This document shows, one piece after another, positions 47,571 to 58,095 of a DNA stretch of 64,000 bases. Below the pieces are notes generated by a model. That model was not told the DNA's origin. It did no database searches and saw nothing but the letters and a program-made list of their open reading frames with translations. The DNA comes from Zea mays (lineage: Eukaryota; Streptophyta; Magnoliopsida; Poales; Poaceae), in assembly GCF_902167145.1 (NCBI RefSeq), contig NC_050098.1:34342501-34406500 (forward strand). The letters are read 5' to 3'. A program made the position numbers and the translations under genes. Every line of letters begins with the position of its first letter. Position 1 is the first letter of the stretch.

Positions 47571-48367
47571 ATTGTAGCATACATGTATTTATGCTTTTGA
47601 TCATGTTCCTTTTTGCATTTTGTTGCTTTACTATGGTGCTCAAGTTGTACAAACACTCCCTGGACCTCACAAGTCCGTTGCAAAGTGTTGCACATGTTTA
47701 GGGGGAGATGTGTTACAACTTGACCCTCTGAGACTAACCATGTGCTTGAGTTTGATGATTTAGTCTCGAAGGAGGATTGAAAGGGAAAAGGTGGACTTGG
47801 ACCATGAAAGACTTCCACTGCACTCCGATGAGAGGGTAACATATTCCAAGTTCATCTTTAAGACTCTTATTGCCTTTGTATTCTTATTGAAGATTTTGGT
47901 GAGGCAATGGGGTTATAGGGCCAAGATTGATCCCGTTTTGGTGCTTGATGCCAAAGGGGGAGAAAATAAAGGCCAAAGCGATAAATGGATCAGCTACCAC
48001 TTGAGAGATTTTGAAAATAGTAGAATAGAGTTTTTGTTTTGTCAAACGCTTTTATTGTCTATTATTGTCTCTCTTGTCAAAAGTTGGCTTCTTGTGGGGA
48101 GAAGTATTGATTATGGGAAATAGGGGGAGTTTTTGAAATCTTTGATCAATCTCTTTTGGAATGACTCTCTTTATGCTTCAACATGTGTGTTTGACTTAGA
48201 GATAGAGATTTGAGTTTGATTTGCAAAAACAAACCAAGTGGTGGCAAAGGATGATCCATATATGCCAAAATTGAATCAAAATCAATTTGAGTTTTATTTG
48301 AAGTGATTTTGCACTTGTTCTAGTTGCTTTATGTTGTGTTGGCATAAATCACCAAAAAGGGGGAGAT
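47571..48367 (+). mobile_element. Sirevirus 3' internal region with four polypurine tracts
   Basis: No env-like ORF is visible. Four AGGGGGAG blocks occur: near 47700 (tttagggggagatg), 47953 (aaagggggagaaa), 48121 (tagggggagttt) and 48354-48367 (aaaaagggggagat, abutting the 3' LTR). Repeated polypurine tracts here are a described Sirevirus trait. Confidence 0.85.
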
Positions 48368-49642
48368 TGAAAGGGAAATGTGCCCTTGGGCCATTTCTAA
48401 GTATTTTGGTGATTAAGTGTCAACATAAGTGCTTAAACGTGAATCAATGCCCATGGATGAACAAAGTGCAAATCTAGAGCAAAGGTATGTTTCTAAGTCT
48501 TAGTACATTGGTTTTGAGTACTAATATACTTGTCTAAGTGTTAGAAACAGGAAGAAGAAGAAAAGAAGAAAGTTGGCTGTGTACAGCCAAGAGGCTGTTT
48601 CGGTCTGGGGCACCGGACTGTCCGGTGGTGCACCGGACAGTGTCCGGTGCGCCAGGCTGCCTCGGCCGAAGAGGCCGCTCTCGGGAATTTGCTGACGGCG
48701 TACGGCTAAAATTCACCGGACTGTCCGGTGTGCACCGGACTGTCCGGTGTGCACCGGACTGTCCGGTGTGCACCGGACTGTCCGGTGAGCCAACGGTCGG
48801 CTGAGCCAACGGTCGACCGCGCGATCTGCGCGGGACACGTGGCCGAGCCAACGGTCGGAAGGGGGCACCGGACTGTCCGGTGTGCACCGGACATGTCCGG
48901 TGCGCCAACGGCTCCCGCATCTGCAACGGTCGGCTTCGCCAATTAAGGAAAGGAATCGGGCACCGGACACTGTCCGGTGTGCACCGGACTGTCCGGTGCG
49001 CCCGACGACAGAAGGCAAAGATGGCCTTCCAGATTTGTTCTCAACGGCTCCTAGCTGCCTTGGGGCTATAAAAGGGACCCCTAGACGCATGGAGGGAGAC
49101 ACCAAGCAACCTTTGAGCATTCTTGATCATCCACACTCAGTCTTTGCGCATCCGTTTGTGATTCTAAGTGATTCGAGCTCTGTTCTTGTGAGAAACTGTG
49201 AGATAGTCTTTGAGCTCGATTCTTGGCCGTGTGTGTGCGCATTTCGCTGTGGATTTATGTGTGTTGCTTCCCTCCCTTACTCCGTGCTTCTTTGTGAATC
49301 TTAAGTGTAAGGGCGAGAGACTCCAATCTGTGGAGATTCCTCGCAAGTGGGATAAAGATAAGCAAGGCAAAAACACCGTGGTATTCAAGTGGGTCTTTGG
49401 ACCGCTTGAGAAGGGTTGATTGCAACCCTCGTCCGTTGGGACGCCACAACGTGGAAGTAGGCAAGTTTTGTACTTGGCCGAACCACGGGATAAATCTCTG
49501 TGTCTTCTCTGTGATTGTCGTATTGTGCAAGATCTCCTCTTTAGCCACTTGGCAATTATTGTGCTAACTCTTAACAAGTTTTTGTGGCTATAAGTTAAGT
49601 TTTTACAGGATCACCTATTCACCCCCCCTCTAGGTGCTCTCA
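48368..49642 (+). mobile_element. Sirevirus 3' LTR
   Basis: 1275 bp. It exceeds the 5' LTR by two 19-bp palindrome units (near 48728-48765) minus three Cs, which exactly explains the 35-bp length difference. Confidence 0.95.
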
Positions 49643-50556
49643 GGCTCAAACAACTCTGGCGGGGGATCTTGGGAGGATTCAGGGTGCTCTTGTTTATCCA
49701 TAGCCTTAGGGGAGACTGGAATTCCTTCCAAGACTATGGTTCCTTCCGGGAGTTCCCAAGCCTTCTTCTCTCCTCTGATAGAGACTGGGTGACCTTCAAG
49801 AATCTGGGAATCTTCAGCTCTCCTGGGTTGAACTGGGTTGGATGGAGCGGGCTCTTGGATCCGCAGGGCTCTACGTTGGTTATGGGTTACCAAGTAGGCC
49901 TCCATCAGCTTCTGGACATGCTCATCCTTGGCTTGCTTCAGGGCTTCAACAGCAATGACTTCACGACTTTCTAAGGCAGCTACACGGGCTTGAGCTGTGG
50001 TGAGATCCACATAGAGCTTACGGTTGAGCTTCTCTGCATCTTCTGCTTGGGTAATCATCTGACGGTGGTGCCGGGCCAAGAAATCATACTGGGCATCCAG
50101 GGTGAGCAGGTATGCAGTGAGGTACACGACTGTGGGGTCGTCCTCAAGCAGCTGCTGCTCTTCCAATGCACGCATCCTGGCCATCCAAACTGGACGGTCT
50201 CTCTGAAAGGGCGGAAAGAATCTGAGCGGGGTGTCGGCCACTTCTTCTTCATAGATCTGACACAGGGCCCTCAATGCCTTGCGAGCGACGACTTGGCAGG
50301 TGTCTTTGAATCTGTGCCCAGCAGTAGTGACACTCCATTCCACATGGTGCGGACTGGATCCAATGTATACAGTCACGACACACTTCTCTGTGCCATGCTC
50401 GATGAATTCACGACCATCATACTCTGGCTGGCTCCTGATTCCGAGGCGGACTGTGCATGCTCTCAGCAACTTGGGGAAACCATCTTCAATCTGGCAGAAG
50501 CTGGTTTGGCACTGAACCTCCATCTGACTTCTGAGAGAAGGAAAGGGGGAAAACAT
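49643..50556 (-). CDS. LARD2 orphan ORF, N-terminal part (gag position), unknown family
   Basis: About 304 codons from the ATG at 50556, roughly 100 bases inside the primer site, so it sits where gag would start. I recognise no family and see no zinc knuckle or protease motif. Visible features: an N-terminal half with C-Q-T-S-F-C-Q, V-T-V-Y-I-G-S-S-P-H-H-V-E-W-S and P-L-R-F-F-P-P-F-Q-R-D-R-P; a central Leu/Gln/Ala/Glu-rich stretch (about residues 130-225) likely to form a coiled coil; and a Pro/Glu-rich end. The frame runs into the Sirevirus LTR at TSD ggctc and continues, in frame, at 40685-40478. It could be a divergent gag-like capsid protein or an acquired host gene. Confidence 0.65.
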
Positions 50557-50658
50557 TTTTGAAATGAAGGGATGAGAGCAAGAATTTTTTTAAGAAAATA
50601 GTTTTGACTCAAAAACTTTTGATCAGGCTAAGGGTTACGTCCTGCGGCCAACCTAACA

Positions 50659-50670
50659 GCTCTGATACCA
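50659..50670 (-). promoter_or_regulatory. LARD2 primer-binding site (tRNA-iMet)
   Basis: On minus TGGTATCAGAGC, a perfect match to the usual plant initiator-Met primer site, two bases from the LTR. Confidence 0.9.
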
Positions 50671-50672
50671 CC

Positions 50673-53600
50673 TGAAGCGTCCCCAATCCTCTGGGACTCA
50701 AATGTGATACAATTACTAGTCCCAGGAGGCTAGTAAACACATTTATACATCAGATGATTCCAGATCTGCTTAAACGAGATAAACCTATAAAGGTGGCGAA
50801 CAACTTTAAGAGTTGGTCCACAACTCGGGACATATCATCAGAGTGGGGCTGAAGCAGCCCGATATACGCAGTGAAGCAATTCAGAGGTCCAACAGCCACA
50901 AGCAAGGTTGGGAACAGTCGTAACTCTTACCCGATCTCCTTTTTCTAAAAAACAACAAATAAGCAAGGGTGAGTACAAACGTACTCAGCAGCCCACCTTC
51001 ACCCGCGGAATGGGGAAATCAGATATAATGCATGGAATATGTGGAGCTCGGGATATTTTGCAGAAACAACAATATTTAATGCAGAGTTGTTTTGAAAAAC
51101 ATTTTGTATTTTTGCAAAGCGCATCCTCTCCAAAAGGAGCAGGAAGTTTTTCAGTATTATAACAAAATCCCCTGGACTAAACCATCCACGCATCTCAGCA
51201 TTTTCCCACTGGTTTTCCTTTTCAAAAACCGCTACTGGACTTCCCGTCCACCATAGCTCACGGCTCAACCGCCGAACCTTTTTAAAAACCACTTTTCTCA
51301 AAACCATCTCTTTTTTTTGGAAAACAAAACATTAATTGCCATACCATACCAGACTCGTCCATTCCTGTGGACACAGACTATTCGAATAGGTTTTCAAACT
51401 CTGCGCAGAGGTGTACACTTTACCCACTAGTCCGGCTCTGCGATCTCATGATCAATGAGATCCGAATCCGAATCTCTTTCTTTCCCCGCACGTCCTAACC
51501 TTAACGGTTATCCGGAAGGAGTCAGGCCACCACCATGTCCAAACCGGACAAAACTTTCCCCCTCCTTATCCTCCCGGTGCTCCCCAGCCTTCATAACCCT
51601 GGGGTTGGACCGTACGAGTTCAGATTGAGTGACTGCCCACACAGTCTCGAGTGGTTGTACTTATCATGAGTACAGGTAGTGAAAGATGACAAACCGGTCC
51701 TTATACAAGGGGACAATCCTTCTGCTCACGCCTAAACCAGCTGAGCCATCACCTTAGGCCCTCCCCTAAACCAGGGAGTCCCTGATTATCCCTACTCAAA
51801 GGTGATAAGGGTGAAAACCCTTCATCATACACATTTTGAAAAGCATTTTCTTTTGGAAACTCACACCTTTCCTCAAATCATTTGTAACAAATATATCAGG
51901 GATTGATTGCGGCAAGTGGCTGGGTGGCCATAATAACTTGTCTCAAAATCATATCATGCATAAAATAACAGGCTGAGGGTTGTGGTTGAAAAATCATAGG
52001 TAATTTATGCATCAAAGGGATCCAGTGAGCTTGCCGTGCTTATTCGGTGAAGGGGGAAGGGGAGCTCGCGGAACTGGCTTCTGGCTCCACCGCCTAGCGT
52101 AGACTTGCGGATCTGGCCTCCACAAACGCTCCGATAACTATGCAACATGAGCAAGCAAACATACAAACAAGCAAGTATACCAACAAATATTTAGTATAGT
52201 GGTCAGAATAGCGATATATGGATGGGTATAGTCTTGAGTAGAATCTGTGTCATGCAGTGTTGTGATATTACTGGTGGTGGAGCGGAGGTGCTTACCAGGA
52301 GGGTGGACTGGAGGCGAAGCGACACTATGCGTGTAGCCGGCAGAGCGGAGTAACTGAGTGGGTGGGGTGTTTGCCTTGGTTGAGGGTGTTGAGTGTGTGT
52401 GGAGAGGGAGAGGGTAGTTAGGTGTATTTATAGCTGGGTGTATGTGGTGTAGCACAGTGAAGTTCACTGTTGGTGAGAATAGTGACGAATGAATCATCTG
52501 ACTTAGTATGAACAAGAGAGTTATAGGCAGAATATGGGACAAGAGTATTTTGGGAGTCTTCTGGAATATGAACCATGGTTAAGAGATGACATGGTTGGAT
52601 AGGGAATAGTTTGATAAGAATTTAGAAACGAGAATTATTGGAATCTGAGTTTGGGAGCCTGGTTCGAAGGAATCTCAAAGTCAAGCATGCTCAACTTGGG
52701 GAAACCTAGGATGGGTGACCAGATGAGAAGTTCCCTACTGGAAGGAAAATCACAGTCACCGGAGTCCGTATGACTAGAATATGGGTCTGGCTAGTATTAA
52801 GTGGACTGGACAGCATGATGGATGAGTAGTTGAAATTTGGGGCGATCGGATGATCGATGAATAGTAACGATGAATAGTGGCGATGGAAAAGTAATTATAG
52901 ATATCATCGCTGAATAGTAACGATGATGAATAGTAATGATAAATAGTAACGATGATGAATAGTGTATGTGAACAGTAACGATGAATAGTAACGGTGAATA
53001 GTAATGGTGAATAGTGACAGTGAATAGTCGTATGAACGAACGATGAATAGGAACTATGAACGAACGGACGAACGATCGAATGATCGGACGAACGAACGAT
53101 CGGAATTTCGGCAGCATAACGGCAGGAAAAGATTATTTGGATGAACGAACGGACGAACGATCGAATGATCGGATGAACGAACGATCGGAATTTCGGCAGC
53201 ATAACGGCAGGACAAAGATTATCTGGAAGAACGATGAATAGGGACTATGAACGAACGATGAACGATGAATAGGGAACTATGAACGAACGATGAACGATCG
53301 AATGATCGAACAAACGAACGATCGAAATTTCGGCAGCATAACGGTAGGAAAAAGATTATTTGGACGAACGAACGGACGAACGATCGAATGATCAGACGAA
53401 CGGACGAACGAACCATGAACGATCGGACGAACGATCGAACGATCGAACGAACGAACGAACAAACTAAGAACAGGGGGACGAACGATCGAACGATCCTTGT
53501 GCTAGTGTGTGCTTGTGTGGAACATGGAGTGGATGTGTGTGTGGGGGGGAGAGAGTTGCCATGAAATGGCTTGGGGTGGGATGAGTGGAGGCCCTTGCCC

Positions 53601-54120
53601 CTCTATTTATAGCCATGGTGGGGGGATTAGGGGGAGGGATGAGAGGATTAGTGGGAGGATGAGAGGATTAGTGGGAGGTTAGCATGTATTTGTCTTGTAT
53701 AAGTGAGATTAGCTTGTAGAGCTCACCGTATGACACTGGAGGCATACGTATACGTATGAGCATGAGGAAGGTTATGAAGAAAATATTTATAGGGACTTGA
53801 AAAATGATTCTGAAGATATTTCTCAAGAGGAAAATACTTGGAGATATATCTGTGGAATATTTGGACAGTATTTCTGGACAGAACTTGAAGGGGGTTACTC
53901 GAGAAATATCTAGGCGGTATTTCTGGAAAGAAATTGAGGGGGATCACTGGAGAAACATTTGTAGGATATTTGAGGAGGATTTTGGAGAGAATATAGACCA
54001 CTATATTTTATTTGCTGATATCAACTCGCAAACAAACATTTTGAAATGAAATTTGAAATTCATTTTGAATTTAGAGCGAGTTTGAGAAAATTTCAGGATT
54101 TGAATTTTTGGGATGCTACA
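50673..54120 (-). mobile_element. LARD2 5' LTR (right copy)
   Basis: Collinear with 35155-38630 and adjacent to the primer site at 50659-50670. Differences are scattered single bases, a 12-bp deletion, and length changes in the GAACGATCG block. Confidence 0.92.
52845..53490. repeat. Low-complexity GAACGATCG repeats in LARD2 right LTR
   Basis: The counterpart of the block in the left LTR, with slightly different unit counts. Confidence 0.85.
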
Positions 54121-54125
54121 CTAAC

Positions 54126-55713
54126 TTGCATGTAATAATAAATACATCAAGATTATAATATATTAATAGCTTTCAATGTCGCCTGAAAGGTAGTTGCTTA
54201 AGACTACACTACTCAAATGATAGGAAATCATAGCAATCTCACAAGCCATGGTTTGACAACTAATAGATCATGACCAGCATACCCACCATCAACTAATAAT
54301 GCTAGAGTTCTTACAAGTAACACTAGAGTTCTTGGGCGCGTGTCAGTTCCTTACAAACACCTGCGACGCCAGGGGTATGACAAGTAACACTACGGTTCTT
54401 AGACCTGCAATGCAGGTGTTTCTGTTGTCTTGCAACCATAGACCTGCAATGCTGGTGGAGGACAATCTACAAAAAAAATCTTGGCAACAAGCAAATAGCA
54501 AATTTTAGTAATCAATTGTTTTTAAAAAAATGATACAATGGCGGGCAACTGTTTGACTCATCATCACGACAAAAGTGGGCTAATGTGGATAAAGAAACAA
54601 AGCTAAAAACAAAGAATTAGATATCTTTCTGAACAAATGAATTGAATTGACGACATGAACTGAAATGAACTGAACTGTATACCTTTTTAAAAAATAAACT
54701 AAACTGAGCTGAACAAATGAACTGAACCTACGCCCCTTCTATTTGTCTGTCTCTCTTGCAGGAAATGCTGCTTCCATGCTCCTCTACGCAGCCCCCATGT
54801 ATGTATATGTACTGAATTGTATTAATACTATATGCATGCATTATCCGAAATAGTTAGTCGCCCCCCGCTCATCACCTGTACATGCTTAGACTGATGTTCA
54901 GATGGGTGATAAGGAAGGAGCCCCTATGTCCCTATTGGATCTAATTGGTTCTTTTTTTGCACGTGTGCAGTCATCTGTCAGGCTAGCCTCATTGTCATTG
55001 CAAGTTTCATGCTTCAGTTATCCATCTGTGCCCAAGATCGGTTCAGGACATTATGTGGTTGATTGTCGTTTGGATTATAAGAAGTTGGTTGATATCAACA
55101 AAGATGGGAGGCAAGGTTGACAAAAGTTTGAAGAATTACAGGGTTAGTTCCGTTCACAACTATTTTGGTTCTGTTATGTAGTAGACTCTAGATAGCTTCT
55201 GATATTCAAGTTAACTATGATAAGAACCAACCAATTTTATCTAACCATAGTAGGTATTTGATGATTGCATATAAAATATATTTACTTATTATCTATCTGT
55301 GACTACTAGACCATGCAATATTTCTTTTCTGGCGATTAACATAATAAGTGAGAGAAACATATGTGTTTGCTGTTTGGGCCATTACAAAACAAGATTTTCC
55401 ACTAGCGATATTTAACTCTAATTAAACAAGCTTTCATGCATTCCAAAATTGGACCAGAATTCTTTTCATTCGTATTAACAGAGAAATGACGGCTTGTGAG
55501 GTGCTCATGTTATGAACAACATTAGTACGGTGAGGCTATACATCAATACCTGTGCTAAGGTGCATGTAACTTCATTGGCTAGTAGCTGCTAAATGCGTCT
55601 AATGCTTTGGAGAAAGTCCGTTGTTGCCTTACTAATAGCTACCGAGGTCATTTGAGGTGGTCTTTCCATGGGGTACTAATACGACCTCAAAGTTTTAATA
55701 GTGGGATCCTTCA
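54126..55713. other. Intergenic / presumed germin-like intron, no gene recognised
   Basis: AT-rich. A plus-strand frame at 54902-55120 (M-G-D-K-E-G-A-P-M, with a Leu/Ser-rich middle) has a pyrimidine tract and ag before tcatctgtc at 54972 and could be a captured exon. I recognise no family. Confidence 0.4.
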
Positions 55714-55721
55714 ATCTGGAC

Positions 55722-55895
55722 CTTAGTAACCAGGTTCCCAGATCAATGGGATCGAGGAACGGGAAAGTGGTACACGGTACGCTACTAAAACTATGTTTTA
55801 ACACTACGGGAACGAGATTGTTCCCACGTTTCTGGAATGGAATAACGTTCTCGGAACGAGGAACGTGGCCACATTCCCAGTTCCCGGTTACTAAG
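55722..55895. mobile_element. 174-bp MITE with 8-bp target duplication
   Basis: Ends CTTAGTAACC and GGTTACTAAG are exact 10-bp inverted repeats, and the interior is rich in ggaacg/cgttcc palindromic pieces. Direct repeats of atctggac (55714-55721 and 55896-55903) flank it exactly. An 8-bp duplication is what hAT-type transposases make. No coding capacity. Confidence 0.85.
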
Positions 55896-55903
55896 ATCTG
55901 GAC

Positions 55904-56640
55904 GCCATGGGAGGGTCATTCGAGCCTCCACGCGGTCCCGCAAGGCCATCACCTTCGCCAGGACGTCCACACACCCCATCGAGGCCGACACCATGGGCAT
56001 CCACGCGTCTAGTGAGGTCAATGTTGCGGACCGACATCTGCGCGCCCAGCGAGGTCGATGCAACCGCCAAGAACTCCCAACTTCTTGTTCATGGACAGTA
56101 AATAGATTGGAAAAGGACGAGGGCGTGATTACCGAAGAGAAATCGACCATAGAAGGGAATGGAGACGAACAACAGATGGTGAGGTCACATGCATCGCCTT
56201 TAGCGCACCGTCGTCGTCGCCTCACAAGCCACACGCGTCGCCCTTCCCCTCGCCTTCGCGTGGAAATGTTCCACGTCGTTGCGGCGTGGGCGAGTTCCCG
56301 GGCCGGGCTTTAGGAAAATGACCGAGAAAAGTCTGAAGAATAATACCGCGTGGGCTAACCGAACACAGTTACAAGTGTGGTCCGGAAAACTTTCTAGACC
56401 GGGACGATCCACATGGATTGGGCCACCATCTCGGTCGATCCCCGCCGAATCGAACATAGCCGTCATGGGTAGCGACTTGGTTAACCAATGGGCCTGAGCT
56501 GTGCGTGTACGGTAAGCAGCGCTTATATGCTGGCGGCGCGGGTGAAACATGCGCATGACAAGAAACAGTAAACAAAACCTAAATTCTCCCCTATTGCTCC
56601 TCCCAACGCTGTCCTCCTTCCCCTTCCTTCCTTTGATCCT
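55904..56640. other. Non-coding, GC-richer unique-looking sequence
   Basis: Several overlapping frames on both strands, none with a recognisable domain. Nothing else seen. Confidence 0.35.
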
Positions 56641-56681
56641 CAGCTACCGTGTGGGCAGCTGACATTTGGTACGATCGCGTG

Positions 56682-56965
56682 ATGGCGAATCTCTACTACA
56701 CACGCCACGCCAAACACTCCGGTGTCATGGAAATGAATCTGAAGCTGGCGATCGAGGAGCAGTCCAAACTCCTTCGCGAGATTTGCCACCGGCTCTCGTC
56801 GCAGGACACGCGCTGGACCTCCCTGGAAGCGGATGTCGCACAACAAGCGGCATCGATCCACGCCTTGGAGACGTCGATGGTGGGGAAACCCACACCCGAT
56901 TCGGGCGGAGATCGATGCCCAGGTAGGGTTTACAATTTCGGACAGAAGTTTCCGAAATTTCCTTG
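56682..56965 (+). pseudogene. Possible gypsy gag N-terminal fragment
   Basis: A 95-codon frame (M-A-N-L-Y-Y-T-R) rich in Leu, Glu and Gln, with L-A-I-E-E-Q-S-K-L-L-R and W-T-S-L-E-A-D-V-A-Q-Q-A. It resembles the coiled-coil starts of plant Ty3/gypsy gag proteins. There is no capsid domain, knuckle or LTR nearby. It could equally be a chance frame. Confidence 0.3.
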
Positions 56966-57145
56966 ATTTCGGTGGGGTCCAAAAAATATATGTTTTCGAA
57001 ATTTTCATTTTTAATATAAATAATATCATTTTTTGTTTTAAAAAAATTAAATTTATTTAATTTTGACGTAGAATTCTCGAAATTACGGAAATTTCCTGTT
57101 TTTCGCTAGGGGTCGAAATTTTTTCTCGAAAATACTGATTGGACG
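56925..57145. repeat. AT-rich GAAATTTC-type repeat, MITE-like
   Basis: Repeated ttccgaaatttcc / gaaattacggaaatttcc motifs in both orientations flank a ttt/aaa-rich core with gtggggtccaaaaaatat. I could not define clean ends or a target duplication. Confidence 0.35.
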
Positions 57146-57244
57146 ACCTTAAGTTCGCCATGGACATGATGAAGAGTACAAACTAAACCTACACGTGACA
57201 TTCTCCAACAAGTTTCGTTCGAAACTACACGCGCAACTCGTTTG

Positions 57245-57415
57245 GTTCCCGTGCGCTAAAATAAAAGAGCTAAAGTTTAGCCAGTTTAAAAGCTAAAGTC
57301 GTACCAAACACAAAGGCTAAAAAGAGATAAAACAGTTTAGGCCCATTAAACCATAAGATGGAGCTAAAGTGGGCTAAAACTTAGTTTCGCTACCCTGGTC
57401 CCAAACCCGCACCAC
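57245..57415. mobile_element. Possible MITE (gctaaag-type ends)
   Basis: The left end gtttggttcccgtgcgctaaa and the right end, reverse complemented, gtttgggaccagggtagcga are loosely inverted. The interior repeats gctaaag in both orientations (agctaaagt, ctttagct-like). The exact borders and target duplication are unclear. Confidence 0.4.
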
Positions 57416-57502
57416 GCATCGTCCTACGATAAAGCACGACAAAAGGGCGCATATATAACAGTACGAACTGGGTGGCGAAGGATGAAGCTGCATGTCAGTT
57501 AC

Positions 57503-57639
57503 CAGAGTTGAGGTCGGCGACGCAGAGGTTTTGAGGTAGCAGGGGTCGCCGGCGAGCGCAGATGGCGCAGCAGCAAGGACTAGCGCCACCGCGACCGCTG
57601 CAAGAAGCTAGCAGGGACGAGCGAGCAAGGACGGGCCAT
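57503..57639 (-). pseudogene. Germin-like protein exon 1 (signal peptide exon)
   Basis: On minus the ATG at 57639 starts M-A-R-P-C-S-L. A hydrophobic signal core A-V-A-V-A-L-V-L-A-A-A-P-S-A-L-A-G-D-P and then L-C-V-A-D-L-N-S appear in successive frames. This is the standard first exon of a GLP. It ends ...AACTCTG followed by GTAACT (complement of 57497-57502), the usual GLP intron position after D-L-N-S. Two apparent one-base deletions, one before the Ala/Val core and one before Q-N-L-C, break the frame. At 137 bp it is about the normal exon length. The matching exon 2 remnant on the same strand is at 5821-6222. Confidence 0.8.
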
Positions 57640-58095
57640 GGTTGCTATGCGCGCCGGAGATGGACCGAATGAGACCGCTGGTGAGCTGAGAGAGACGGAG
57701 GGAAAATGAAACGAAAGATTGGGCTGCAAGCGGAGCGGATGATGCGTGCGAGGCCGAGACGACCCACCCCTTTGCAGTCCCTTCACAAGTTCACATTCAT
57801 CAGCTACTTGCTCATACGAACAGAAAAAAGGGACATTTACATTTCACCCACTAGTCTGGACGTCTTGCTCAGATCTACTCTATCCAAATTCTCTACTCAG
57901 TTTTACCCTCCCACCTTCACAACCCACTCAAAAATCCTCTCACGGCGCTATTCCATCCGTCAAAGGCCTCTTACAGGTGGACCTGAAAAAAACGCAAAGC
58001 CTAACAACGGGAGACAGTAACCAACAGGACAGATAAAGAATTCGTGAATGAAATGCAAACAACGACTTTATAACGTGTACGTACTAGTATAAACC
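57640..58095. other. 5' flank of the germin-like pseudogene
   Basis: About 450 bp upstream, in minus sense, of the GLP start codon. I see no convincing TATA box close to the ATG. Short plus-strand frames here have no recognisable domain. Confidence 0.4.

Larger units (their letters stand above)
40691..49642 (+). mobile_element. Sirevirus (Ty1/copia, Ji/Opie group) nested in LARD2
   Basis: 8952 bp, flanked by a perfect target duplication ggctc (40686-40690 and 49643-49647). LTRs are 40691-41930 and 48368-49642. The LTR start TGAAAGGGAAATGTGCCC and end AGGTGCTCTCA, the perfect iMet primer site, the UBN2-type gag and repeated polypurine tracts before the 3' LTR all fit Sirevirus; within maize I favour Ji. 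I see only four substitutions between the LTRs apart from two repeat-length changes, so the insertion is very recent. The gag region nevertheless carries a frame break. Confidence 0.95.
35155..54120 (-). mobile_element. LARD2: retrotransposon with 3.5-kb LTRs and one orphan ORF
   Basis: Direct repeats of 3476 bp (35155-38630) and 3448 bp (50673-54120), flanked by target duplication ctaac (35150-35154 and 54121-54125). The primer site and polypurine tract place it on minus. In element sense the LTR starts TGTAGCATCCC and ends ACGCTTCA (right copy). Without the nested Sirevirus the core is about 3.1 kb and carries a single ~373-codon ORF next to the primer site. There is no protease, RT, RNase H or integrase. 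LTR divergence is about 1% by eye, plus a 12-bp deletion in the right copy near 52124. It must use another element's enzymes. Confidence 0.9.

Noticed and set aside
54902..55120. 72-codon frame as a host gene
   Set aside because: No family recognised and no flanking exons. Kept only as a remark in the intergenic entry.
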